The notes: a model not told the origin generated them from the sequence alone. Shown: positions 27,025 through 35,143, numbered from the stretch's first letter. The stretch is 64,000 bases of DNA from Shewanella litoralis (GCF_009828585.1 NZ_WSRZ01000011.1:87306-151305); one strand, 5' to 3'. Made by a program: numbers and translations.

Positions 27025-28119
27025 ATGCTGCTGCGCCAAGCCAACCTCACCGACTTACCCCAACTCAATACCATTGAAAACAATGCCTTTAGCGGCGATA
27101 AAATTAGCCCTCGGCAAATGAAACGTTTTATCAACTCACCTTTAGACAGTTTGTTCGTCGCAGAAATAGACGGCACACTCGCCGCTTATGCTTTAGTGCT
27201 GTTTAACCGAGGCACTAGGCTCGCCAGACTGTATTCAATTGCTGTCGCGGCGGAATTTAGAGGCCGTAACATTGCCTTTGAGCTAGTGAGTCGCTGCGAG
27301 CAAATCGTCGTCGAACGTGGCTTTATTACATTACGCCTCGAAGTGCGAAACGACAATATCGCTGCAAAAAATCTTTACTTAAAAATGGGTTATAAGGTCC
27401 TGAAAACCTTAGTGCATTATTACGATGACTTAGCCGATGGCGTGCGCATGCACAAACGCCTAGATCCGCCAGGGCCAAGTAAAGTGATCAATATGCCTTT
27501 GTATGTACAAACCACGCCGTTTACCTGCGGCGCGGCGTGTTTGATGATGGCCATGAGTGCGATAAAACCGCAATATAATCCCAGTCGAGTCGATGAGTTA
27601 AGTATTTGGCGCGAAGCCACTACCATATTTATGACCAGCGGTCATGGCGGTTGCAGCGTGCATGGCTTAGCCTTGGCGGCAATCAAGCGAGGCTTACAGA
27701 TTGCCATTTACAGCCAGTCTTCATCGGTACCATTTATCGATAGCGTGCGCGACAAGAACAAAAAAGCGGTCATCACCCTAGTACACAATGATTTTTGCCA
27801 ACAGTTGGCTTCACAAGGCGTTGTGGTGCATAACGCCTCGCCAACAATTACTCAATTAAAATATTGGATAGACCAGGGATGCGTGGTGCTGTTGATGATC
27901 AGCACCTATCGTTTTAATGGCGAAAAAGGCCCACATTGGGTGGTGTTGAGCGGTTACAACGAGCAGTTTATGTTTATCCATGACCCGTTTGTTGAGGCGC
28001 AAAAAGATGCGATTAACGCAGCTTACGTCCCCATCAGTCAGGCAGAACTTGCGCAGGTCATGCAGTATGGTAAGCAAAAACAGGTTTCTTGTTTGGTAGT
28101 GGAATCATCTTTGGCTTAA
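27025..28119 (+). CDS. GNAT acetyltransferase fused to a C39-like peptidase
   Basis: A two-domain protein of 364 aa from the ATG at 27025 (MLLRQANLTD). A TTG at 27001 would add 8 residues but has no RBS. Residues 1-145 form a GNAT domain, with the acetyl-CoA loop in AAEFRGRNIAFELV and the NLYLKMGYKVLKTLVHYY end. Residues about 155-364 are a papain-like C39 peptidase: Cys in TTPFTCGAACLMMAM, His in KGPHWVVLSGY and Asp in MFIHDPF. The divergent RimK-like ligase suggests joint peptide modification and cleavage. The last 95 codons are duplicated in truncated form at 29738-30020. The gene borders the repeat island. Confidence 0.85.
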   Translation: MLLRQANLTDLPQLNTIENNAFSGDKISPRQMKRFINSPLDSLFVAEIDGTLAAYALVLFNRGTRLARLYSIAVAAEFRGRNIAFELVSRCEQIVVERGFITLRLEVRNDNIAAKNLYLKMGYKVLKTLVHYYDDLADGVRMHKRLDPPGPSKVINMPLYVQTTPFTCGAACLMMAMSAIKPQYNPSRVDELSIWREATTIFMTSGHGGCSVHGLALAAIKRGLQIAIYSQSSSVPFIDSVRDKNKKAVITLVHNDFCQQLASQGVVVHNASPTITQLKYWIDQGCVVLLMISTYRFNGEKGPHWVVLSGYNEQFMFIHDPFVEAQKDAINAAYVPISQAELAQVMQYGKQKQVSCLVVESSLA

Positions 28120-28143
28120 CAAGGTTAAGCTTTTTGATGGCCA

Positions 28144-28669
28144 GCGGGCACTAACGTCGTGGCGCTTCGCCCAAACCAAAGTATGAATAAACGTTACTTT
28201 GATTCAGATATCTAAATGAGTCTGTCAGTTTATATTTGTCTTCCCGGCAATGCTTTTGAGCCGGGTTCCAGGTGTTAGCTTTGCTGTTTGTGTTTATGTT
28301 CTTTTGTACTCATGGCCTACGGCCACCAACGTCGTGGCGCTTCGCCCACACCAGAGTATGAATAAACGTTACTTTGATTCAAGATATCTAAAATGAGTCT
28401 GTCAGTTTATATTTGTCTTCCCGGCAATGCTTTTGAGCCGGGATCCAGGTGTTTCATTTGCTGTTTGTATTTATGTACTTTTGTACTCATGGCCTGCGGC
28501 CACTAACGTCGTGGCGCTTCGCCCACACCAGAGTATGAATAAACGTTACTTTGATTCAAGATATCTAAAATGGTCTGTCAGATTATATTTGTCTTCCCGG
28601 CAATGCTTTTGAGCCGGGATCCAGGTGTTTCATTTACTGTTTGTGTTTATGTACTTTTGTACTCATGGA
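28144..28669. repeat. Three tandem copies of a ~176 bp intergenic repeat
   Basis: Units begin with GTCGTGGCGCTTCGCCCA at 28156, 28331 and 28508 (periods 175 and 177 bp). The last unit is truncated near 28669. Each holds a GAATAAACGTTACTTTGATTC block and a palindrome of the CCCGGC...GCCGGG type (CTTCCCGGCAATGCTTTTGA, then GCCGGGATCCAGG), like REP elements. The initial GCCTGCGGCCAC..CTTCGCCCA segment recurs inverted at 34881-34921 and 34985-35024. Short frames in the repeats are not genes. Confidence 0.88.
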
Positions 28670-28757
28670 TGTGCGTGAAAGGCCATGTGAGCTTCACGCA
28701 TTCAGTTATAAAGAGTCTTCAACGGCCTCAAGTTCAGAGTTGAATTTGAATATTTTC
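28666..28757. repeat. Dispersed repeat, copy 1 (direct)
   Basis: A block running from CATGGATGTGCGTGAAAGGC to AAGTTCAGAGTTGAATTTGA follows the tandem repeats. It recurs almost unchanged at 30397-30487. Part of it recurs inverted at 34637-34670. Confidence 0.85.
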
Positions 28758-29012
28758 AAGACAAAAACACACTTTGAATAAAAGCAGGTTAGAAGTTATT
28801 TTTTATAAAAACTTACCTTAGAAAAGCCAGTTTTTAACAATCAATCAATAACTTAAGGATACCATCACAATCCCAAATGCTATTGGCTACATCGCCTTCA
28901 CTTGATTTTATAAAAAATGACACCTTATTGGCGCGCATTAAAATACAATCAACAAAGTCGTTTATACCTTAAATGAGCCTGTTCGGCTGGGCGGTTTTTC
29001 ATCAATCATTCT

Positions 29013-29096
29013 GTAGGTTGAGCTGAGGCACGAAGCCCAATAGATTGTTTTAGATATGAAAAAGTTGGGTTGCTTATCGTTAGACCAACCTATCTT
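29013..29096. repeat. Inverted repeat of the GTAGGTTG...CAACCTATC type
   Basis: GTAGGTTGAGCTGAGGC...GAAGCCCAA is followed by GTTGGGTTGC...GACCAACCTATC, a nested dyad structure of a widespread bacterial intergenic repeat type. The stretch 28770-29100 is otherwise AT-rich and holds no gene that I can support. Confidence 0.5.
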
Positions 29097-29108
29097 ACGA
29101 ATACAAAA

Positions 29109-29123
29109 CACCTTCAAAAGGTG
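29109..29123 (-). terminator. Terminator of the LysM gene
   Basis: The stem CACCTT / AAGGTG has a 3 nt loop. On the minus strand it is followed by TTTTGTAT, and it is preceded by a run of eight G on the plus strand (29123-29130). It lies 43 bp past the LysM stop. Confidence 0.6.
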
Positions 29124-29165
29124 GGGGGGGCTTTTAAAAATCTATAAATAAATGCTGAGTTAAAA

Positions 29166-29594
29166 TTATATAATTCTCAATATCTGTCCAATACGTATGT
29201 TGTTTAGATGCTTAAGCTGATTCAATTTTGCAAGCGTCTTCACACTAACTCCAGTTCTTGCAGAAATAAGTGACAAACTATCACCAGAACGAACAGTATA
29301 AAATTGCTGTTTAGTCTTAGCAGGCTGTTTTACCACTATCTTTGTAACGACAACCTTCTTGGTTGGGGTACTTTTAACAACAACTATCTTGTTAGTACTC
29401 TTAACGTTCTTAGTAACAACTACTGTTTTCGTATTATTCTTACTAACGTTTTCATTTACCTTCTTGATATAAGTAACTTCATTTTGTTGTTTATGGTTAT
29501 TAGATAGGCTGTTGTTATCCGCTGATGCCACTCCTGCAAAACTTAAAGCCAAAACCGAAAGAGCTGTTACTAAAGTTAATTTTACGTTCTTCAT
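29166..29594 (-). CDS. Small exported LysM-domain protein
   Basis: A 142 aa secreted protein with a signal peptide at about 1-25 (ending GVASA). The low-complexity Lys/Val/Thr/Asn-rich linker (about 28-95) repeats KTVVVTK, KIVVVK and KKVVVTKIVVK. One C-terminal LysM domain spans about 97-142 (YTVRSGDSLSLISARTGVSV). LysM binds peptidoglycan glycan chains, so it is probably a periplasmic wall-binding protein. No catalytic domain is present. It is AT-rich relative to the flanking core genes and lies inside the duplication between the intact GNAT/C39 gene and its fragment, which suggests acquisition by the island. Confidence 0.8.
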   Translation of the reverse strand: MKNVKLTLVTALSVLALSFAGVASADNNSLSNNHKQQNEVTYIKKVNENVSKNNTKTVVVTKNVKSTNKIVVVKSTPTKKVVVTKIVVKQPAKTKQQFYTVRSGDSLSLISARTGVSVKTLAKLNQLKHLNNIRIGQILRII

Positions 29595-29737
29595 ATTATT
29601 TACCCTTGATTAAATTTATTGGTTTAAATTCGTTTGTTGCTTTTGTTCAAGCGTTGAAAGTATTTTACACCAGATAAATGCAAACTTGTGTAGTGAGGAA
29701 GTAAAGAATAATTGACAACTATCGTGGCCATGTTTTT

Positions 29738-30020
29738 CGCCTCGCCAACAATTACTCAATTAAAACATTGGATAGACCAAAAGTGTGTAGTGTTGTTAAT
29801 GATCAGCACCTATCGTTTTAATGGCGAAAAAGGCCCACATTGGGTGGTGTTGAGCGGTTACAACGAGCAGTTTATGTTCATCCACGACCCGTTTGTTGAG
29901 GCGCCAAAAGATGCGATTAACGCAGCTTACGTCCCCATCAGTCAGGCAGAGCTTGCGCAGGTCATGCAGTACGGTAAGCAGAAACAGGTTTCTTGTTTAG
30001 TGGTGAAGTCTTTATCATAA
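29738..30020 (+). pseudogene. Truncated duplicate of the GNAT/C39-peptidase 3' end
   Basis: This segment repeats 27834-28119 with few changes: ASPTITQLKHWIDQKCVVLL matches ASPTITQLKYWIDQGCVVLL in the intact gene. The similarity runs through the stop into the repeat beyond it. The GNAT domain and the peptidase Cys are missing, so it cannot be functional. The frame can be extended upstream to 29712 with unrelated residues. I read it as the remnant of a duplication or insertion that now flanks the LysM gene. Confidence 0.88.
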
Positions 30021-30029
30021 CGATGATTT

Positions 30030-30487
30030 TTTAATGGCCTGCAGCCACAACTGACTTTTTCAAACTTCGTTTGAATTAAGATCGCAAGGTTTCACCCTGC
30101 ACGGACCAAAAGGGGATCAACAGCAATCCCCTCTTGGATCACCCTTGCCGTTCCGGCAACATTTTCGCTTTTTAACCAAACAACAGCAGCGAAAAAATTG
30201 CGACGGAAATTAATCGAGTTTTTGGCCGCGTATTTAGCCCTCTTTGGCCTTACTCGAAAATGCTAACGCTTCCGATAGTACATCTGATGTGCATGGATTC
30301 ACGAATGTCGCGGTGGCATGGATGCCAAAGAGCGACCTGTACCGCGAAAGCTAAGCCCACATCTGATAGGCAGGATGCCTGAATGCCTTGTAGCACATGG
30401 ATGTGCGAGAAAGGCCATGTGAGCTTCACGCATTCACTTATAAAGAGTCTTCAACGGCCTCAAGTTCAGAGTTGAATTTAACTATTT
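30030..30487. repeat. Composite repeat, left copy (flanks the DUF262/AAA operon)
   Basis: In order it contains GGCCTGCAGCCAC, CAAACTTCGTTTGAATTAAG, a CCCCTCTTGGATC block and AACATTTTCGCT. These are followed by CGAAAATGCTAACGCTTCCG, several GGA-centred mini-palindromes and the dispersed repeat ending AAGTTCAGAGTTGAATT. Most of these blocks recur in inverse order and orientation at 34637-35024, so the two copies bracket the operon. There is no gene here. Confidence 0.75.
30280..30406. other. Array of GGA-centred mini-palindromes (left)
   Basis: Within 130 bp lie ACATCTGATGT (30280-30290), GGCATGGATGCC (30315-30326), AGGCAGGATGCCT (30368-30380) and GCACATGGATGTGC (30393-30406). The last three keep a central GGA while the arms change together, so each can form a hairpin. 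GCACATGGATGTGC contains ACAnGGAnGT, the known CsrA/RsmA binding consensus. Related hairpins are at 34681-34701, 34711-34725 and 36772-36785. Confidence 0.55.
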
Positions 30488-30678
30488 GAAAGCTGAGACT
30501 AACTCGTTTTTGGACAGAAATGTGTTAGAACTAAAGCTCTGGAAATGACTATTGGCATTAGAAAAGTATTTCAATCGGATATGAAACAATGTTATTTGAA
30601 GAGCTGATAAAAAAAATATAGGACGGCGCAGAAATTTATTCTCTAGCTTTAAATCATTAAACCGAAAAAATAACTCTT

Positions 30679-31644
30679 TTATTCTGTAGCGGTTTTCAAA
30701 TGTTTTCCAAAATATCCAATGCAAACAGTCTTTAATTTATAATCGACCAATATATGCATCCTTTTGAAATTATTAAAATTTTTAACGTGCACATCAAACG
30801 TTTGACGTTTCAATGACGGGTGTTCGAAAGTTCGCAGCCTTACTAATGATCGGTTCTGCATTGTCCTTTCGCTTTCACCTGAAATATCTAGACCAGAATT
30901 CGTAGATAATTCCAGTAAGTTTTTTGCGTCAATTATGCCTTCATTAAGTTTCTTTAGGACTTCAATTACTCTTCTACAATCTAAAGGATGCAGGGAAGTT
31001 GATCTTAAAGATTTGAGTACTGACTCAGTAAAAAGCAGATTTTTAAAGTCATCATTGTCTGAAACGTTCAAGGCATCAAAATATGCCTTGTTTTCCATAC
31101 GACGAGCTTCAAAATTAGCAAGTATTGGCCTTAGTTGAACAATTGATGAAACATTAGGAACATTAACAGTTTCACTTTGTTCTACGCCTTCATGCATCCA
31201 GAGTTTTTCAATTGAAATTGAATCTTGCTCCCAATAAACCGCCGAGGCAAAACTTAGCGCGTGTGAATTATTTAGAGAGGCGAAACCCAAACCTAAAACC
31301 TCCACATCTTGTGAGCCATGTAGAGTGAAAAGTATATGTTCTGCATTAACACCTTGCTGATTATTATTTACATCTACTAAGGGGCACTTCATGTTACTAA
31401 GTACACTTTTTACTTGACGCTGTCTCTCTTTGTCAGCGATATTATTCAACCACTGCCCAAATATAAAATCATCAGCATAATTTAGTTGATTCCAATCTCC
31501 TTCAATATCGTCAGCCCTAGAAAACTTAATATTATGAAGTTTTGCCTCATGTAGGAGTTCAAAAAAACTATCAATTTTATTCTCACATTCGTCTTTTGAC
31601 CTAAAAGGAAGTGATGCCTCATTTAGAACCATAGTATCAAACAC
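30679..31644 (-). CDS. Unknown third protein of the DUF262/AAA operon
   Basis: A 321 aa protein that I do not recognise. It has no signal peptide or membrane segments. The C-terminal 65 residues look like a compact separate module (GESERTMQNRSLVRLRTFEH, then FDVHVKNFNNFKRMHILVDY, ending TVCIGYFGKHLKT). The beta-rich pattern with a terminal GKHL is reminiscent of small RelE/ParE-like folds, but this is only an impression. It starts 3 bp after the ATPase stop, so it is translated with it. It is AT-rich like the rest of the operon. By analogy with other ATPase-linked systems it may be the effector. That is an inference. Confidence 0.75.
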   Translation of the reverse strand: MFDTMVLNEASLPFRSKDECENKIDSFFELLHEAKLHNIKFSRADDIEGDWNQLNYADDFIFGQWLNNIADKERQRQVKSVLSNMKCPLVDVNNNQQGVNAEHILFTLHGSQDVEVLGLGFASLNNSHALSFASAVYWEQDSISIEKLWMHEGVEQSETVNVPNVSSIVQLRPILANFEARRMENKAYFDALNVSDNDDFKNLLFTESVLKSLRSTSLHPLDCRRVIEVLKKLNEGIIDAKNLLELSTNSGLDISGESERTMQNRSLVRLRTFEHPSLKRQTFDVHVKNFNNFKRMHILVDYKLKTVCIGYFGKHLKTATE

Positions 31645-31647
31645 GTA

Positions 31648-32763
31648 TTATTCGTCCTTGAGCAAGATATTTAGACTTTTATCCCATTCGTCAAAAAAAC
31701 CATCTGGCCAATTATCAATACGACCATCATCGTTAATTTCAATTTTTTCAACATTCGCAGCATGTTCAGGTGATGACAAATCTCTTGATAGAAAATATAT
31801 TAAAACATTTTCTGATGACATATCGTTATGTTTAACCGCACCTCTAACTCCATTTAAAATATGGTCGCTATGTGTTTCAATTAATATTTGAATATTGTTT
31901 TCAGAAGCTATTGAGAGCATTTTAGCAATAACTGACTGCCCTGACGGATGTAAATGTGACTCTGGATTTTCAATAATTAATAAGTCATCAGGCCTCGCAC
32001 ACAACAAAGCTGTCACAACAGGTAAAACATATGTAAGTCCAAACCCTGTATTTTCAGGTCTAAATTTGTCGGTTAGTTCAGTCGCGGAAGAAAATTGATA
32101 ATGCAGACTAGCTTGATTTATTTCAGGAATTAACTTTGTAATTACTTTTGTTCCTGGTGTAATCTCTGACATCCAAGCATTTAAGTTATCAATAAGAGAC
32201 ATAGTAGTAGCCTTCGGATGTTGAAGCCCGTCTATAGTTATAACTTTATCTCCATGTTGCGACAAAAAATGTGCAGTATACTCTCCTTTAGAACCTAATG
32301 ATCGTCGTTGATTTACTGCATAATCAGACACTTCGTAAACACTTTTAGGGCTAATTCTTTCCGCCGATAAATACTGGAAATTTGAATCGAAAAGAGATTC
32401 TTTAAATGCACTAGGATCAATAATGGACTTAAAACTAATAGGTTGCATATCAGAGTTTTTATCATAGTCAAAATGAAGTTCCAAATGATTCTCATCCCAA
32501 CAAGCTTCTATTTTTACACTTTCTTCTTCAGCAGTTCTGTATAAAAGATCTTGGCCAATACCTATTTTTACGTACTCACCAGAAAGGGACAATCCAACAC
32601 TAGGTAACAAATGTTTATCATATGACTGTCTTAATAAAAGTAATGACTGAAGAACCGATGATTTCCCCATACCATTAACCCCAGAGAAGAGAGTTAAATT
32701 CCTTAATTCAAAATCATCATCTTTAATTGACTTGAAATTTTTTAAGCTTAATAAATTCAACAT
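31648..32763 (-). CDS. AAA family ATPase with DUF3696-like C-terminus
   Basis: A 371 aa SMC/RecF-like ATPase, of the kind found in OLD-, Septu- or PARIS-type defence ATPases. Walker A GVNGMGKSS lies at 28-36. Walker B LLIIENPESHLHP lies near 255-268, with the Glu typical of ABC-like ATPases. A LIETHSDHILNGVR H-loop follows near 290. The end WPDGFFDEW fits DUF3696. The start codon follows the DUF262 stop by 1 bp and the next gene follows 3 bp after its stop, so the three genes form a tight operon. Such ATPases usually sense infection or DNA ends and activate a partner. The actual role is untested. Confidence 0.88.
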   Translation of the reverse strand: MLNLLSLKNFKSIKDDDFELRNLTLFSGVNGMGKSSVLQSLLLLRQSYDKHLLPSVGLSLSGEYVKIGIGQDLLYRTAEEESVKIEACWDENHLELHFDYDKNSDMQPISFKSIIDPSAFKESLFDSNFQYLSAERISPKSVYEVSDYAVNQRRSLGSKGEYTAHFLSQHGDKVITIDGLQHPKATTMSLIDNLNAWMSEITPGTKVITKLIPEINQASLHYQFSSATELTDKFRPENTGFGLTYVLPVVTALLCARPDDLLIIENPESHLHPSGQSVIAKMLSIASENNIQILIETHSDHILNGVRGAVKHNDMSSENVLIYFLSRDLSSPEHAANVEKIEINDDGRIDNWPDGFFDEWDKSLNILLKDE

Positions 32764-32764
32764 A

Positions 32765-33922
32765 TTAACAACCTGTCAGTAAATTTTTAACTGTATCATT
32801 AATCATATTAAATCTAGTTTGAACATTGTCAGTATTAGCCGTTGACTTACTAATTGACATGTCAAATTCATTATCATTCAATAAAACAGTAAACGCCTTA
32901 ATAACCTCTTCTTTTCTATTCACTAATTCTGAACGCTCCTGCTCATTAATCAAAGATAAACTGACAGAAACAGACTCGAAAAGAGGTTTGTTAACTACTT
33001 TTTTATGATCAGGCATGGCTAAACTTTTCTTGAAGGAGTCCTTACCAAAAATATCATTAGCAGCTTTTAACGAAGCCAAAAATTTATTTTTTAATCGTAA
33101 TAAATACCTTCTCTCTGCATTTCCTAGTTCGATCATCCCCAAGTTTAGAAATTTTGGAAGAGAAGACTTATATGATTCAGTTCCAAAAATAACAAAGGAG
33201 AAATGTCTTAGAGCTAACTCTTCATGTGCCATACGATAATTTTTATTGACAACCACACACTTGAACTCGTCAGAACAAACAACATCTCTTAAGAATTTTG
33301 ATGCTGCACCGCTATTGACTGATTGACTCATTGCATGTCTGATCTCTTGTGGGTTTAACTTTAAGCCACCAGTATTAATACGGTTGAATAAGGAGTATTT
33401 CATCAATAATGGAGTGCCAGGTTTTATTAAATATACTGAAGTTTGGAATTCTTCAATTCTTCTCTGAAGCGCTCTCGGTAATTCATCATAAGTACAACCA
33501 TCGTAATCTGTTAGAAATTCTAATTTTGTTAAATGTAAAGTTTTTTGGATAACAAAATTATTTATAGCAGATAAACGTTGAAGTCCATCAACAACCTGCC
33601 ACTTATCGTCCAGTAAAGCATCAAAATAAAATGCTGGAATAGGAAGCCGAATGAGAATCGATTCAATTAATCTACTTTGTAGTTGCTTGCTCCATAAATC
33701 ACCAGAACGTTGAAAATCTGGCATCAGATCAATTTCATCATGCTTCAACCTAGCTATCAAAGTGCCTAAATTTGGAGTTGAAATACTTACATCTACCTTT
33801 TTGGGGTCAAAAGGTTCAATAGTTTCTTCTTGGTCTTCTGCTTCCCCGAAATCTTCATCTTCAAACTCTGTATTTTCCATTTCTATCATTTCTTCACCGG
33901 CGTTGCATGTTGGAGTGTCCAT
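32765..33922 (-). CDS. DUF262 (GmrS-like ParB/sulfiredoxin-fold) protein
   Basis: A 385 aa DUF262 protein with an acidic N-terminus (about 10-40). PDFQR lies at 68-72 and VDGLQRL at 111-117, close to the DGQQR motif of the family. LNPQEIRHAM is also typical. The fold is ParB/Srx-like, and in GmrSD restriction enzymes it hydrolyses NTP to drive cleavage of modified phage DNA. This protein lacks the C-terminal DUF1524 His-Asn-His nuclease, so cleavage would have to come from another subunit. It is the first gene of the operon, and the next gene starts 1 bp after its stop. An internal ATG (MIEMENTEF) is an alternative start. Confidence 0.88.
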   Translation of the reverse strand: MDTPTCNAGEEMIEMENTEFEDEDFGEAEDQEETIEPFDPKKVDVSISTPNLGTLIARLKHDEIDLMPDFQRSGDLWSKQLQSRLIESILIRLPIPAFYFDALLDDKWQVVDGLQRLSAINNFVIQKTLHLTKLEFLTDYDGCTYDELPRALQRRIEEFQTSVYLIKPGTPLLMKYSLFNRINTGGLKLNPQEIRHAMSQSVNSGAASKFLRDVVCSDEFKCVVVNKNYRMAHEELALRHFSFVIFGTESYKSSLPKFLNLGMIELGNAERRYLLRLKNKFLASLKAANDIFGKDSFKKSLAMPDHKKVVNKPLFESVSVSLSLINEQERSELVNRKEEVIKAFTVLLNDNEFDMSISKSTANTDNVQTRFNMINDTVKNLLTGC

Positions 33923-34104
33923 CAGGGGAAACGTCTCTTCTAACTGAAATTACTCACTAAGTTACCATATTTATGACTTTAACTCAGCGACATCCTACTA
34001 AGTTTGATGCTCTTTTTTATCTTGGAAGCTTTTGGAGCCATCATGATGGTTACCCAGGGTTTGGAATCGAGTTGATTTCATTAAGCTAGACACCTTAGAG
34101 TAAG

Positions 34105-34341
34105 TTAAAAATCACTTGTTAAGTAGAGAACAGCTTGCTCTTCCCCACCTGGAGCAAAATTTAACGTTGCATCAACTGACTTAGTTCTTGCACGCTCTCT
34201 ATGTGCCTTAGTTAGCTTGAGTTCTTTGAGTTCATACACTCGATTAGCATCATTGAACTTGTCACCATTAGCGGTAAACCCAATCACTTCCATTTCAGGG
34301 TTTAACTGTTCAAGAGCCATAATCAATTCTTTTACTTTCAT
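34105..34341 (-). CDS. Small phage/plasmid-like hypothetical protein
   Basis: A 78 aa soluble protein (MKVKELIMALEQLNPEMEVI...) with a strong GAGGTG RBS 8-9 bp upstream. The N-terminus resembles short proteins common in prophages and mobile elements that begin MKVxELIxxLxxLxP. No domain is assigned. It lies 180 bp upstream of the DUF262 operon on the same strand, inside the inverted composite repeats, so it could be the first gene of the same cargo. Its function is unknown. Confidence 0.6.
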   Translation of the reverse strand: MKVKELIMALEQLNPEMEVIGFTANGDKFNDANRVYELKELKLTKAHRERARTKSVDATLNFAPGGEEQAVLYLTSDF

Positions 34342-34636
34342 TGCTATTTCACCTCATGCGTTACGGTCTACAAGCCATTAATTTATTTAAAGATTTTTAT
34401 TATAAATTTTGTGAAGTGTACTCAAGTTACACGTACTTTAAGACATATTACGGGTATTTGATTGTTTTGGTCAAAATTTAAACTCTAAGAGATATGTAAC
34501 ATTGACAATTTGACCACCAAATTAAGACTTTTTGAATAAGAAAAGCAGGTCAAAAGGTGAATAACAGACTTATGCATGAGTATTACTCTAAGAAGCTTTG
34601 GGGCATAAATGATTTGCATACCTTGCTTGCAATTGG
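34342..34636. other. AT-rich gene-free stretch
   Basis: About 300 bp of AT-rich DNA lies upstream of the small gene at 34105. It should hold the promoter for that gene and perhaps the operon. I cannot place the elements confidently and see no ORF that is supported. Confidence 0.4.
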
Positions 34637-35024
34637 TGTGATTCAACTCTGAACTTGAGGACGTTGAAGAAAATAGCGTGAGCCTGACAGGACGTCAGGC
34701 TAGCTTTCGCGGTACAGGATGTACCATCGGAAGCGTTAGCATTTTCGAATAAGTCCGAGGCCGATTCCAAATAAAGCCCAAAGCTGGATCAATCCCCATG
34801 GCGACCTTTTCGCTGTTTGAAAATGTTGCGGGGCGGCTGGGAGTTCCAAGAGGGAACAGCCGTTGGTTTCCTCTTGGTCTGGTGTGGGTGAAGCGCCACG
34901 ACGTTGGTGGCCGCAGGCCATATGTATCAGCCCATGTAGGGTGGAACCTTGCGATATTAATTCAAACGAAGTTTGAAATAGTCTGGTGTGGGCGAAGCGC
35001 CACGATGTTGGTGGCCGCAGGCCA
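34637..35024. repeat. Composite repeat, right copy (inverted)
   Basis: Read on the minus strand this carries the same ordered blocks as 30030-30487. GTGATTCAACTCTGAACTTG (34637) is the reverse of the AAGTTCAGAGTTGAAT block. CGGAAGCGTTAGCATTTTCG follows near 34728. AACCTTGCGATATTAATTCA and AACGAAGTTTGAAATAGTC (34947-34982) then follow. Two copies of the CTTCGCCCACACC / GCCTGCGGCCACCAAC segment lie at 34881-34921 and 34985-35024. Open frames here, including a 137-codon plus-strand frame, are probably spurious. Confidence 0.72.
34681..34725. other. GGA-centred mini-palindromes (right)
   Basis: AGCCTGAC-AGGAC-GTCAGGCT (34681-34701, 8 bp arms) and GGTACA-GGA-TGTACC (34711-34725, 6 bp arms) are adjacent hairpins with different arms but the same exposed GGA. 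Confidence 0.55.
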
Positions 35025-35143
35025 TAAATACAAAACGTACAAAATTAACACCACCAGCTCAAAAGCAAAGCCGGATAGTGTGTTACAGATAGACTTACGC
35101 TCATCTGCCGTGTACGTAGCACTTCAACTAAGTAACTACAAAG

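Noticed and set aside
28144-28757. CRISPR array suspected from the tandem repeats
   Set aside because: The units are about 176 bp and nearly continuous, with no short direct repeats separated by unique spacers and no cas genes.
30482-30724. 80-codon minus-strand frame after the third operon gene
   Set aside because: It overlaps the 3' end of the larger gene by 46 bp, has no good RBS, and its Phe/Leu-rich composition looks like AT-rich non-coding DNA.
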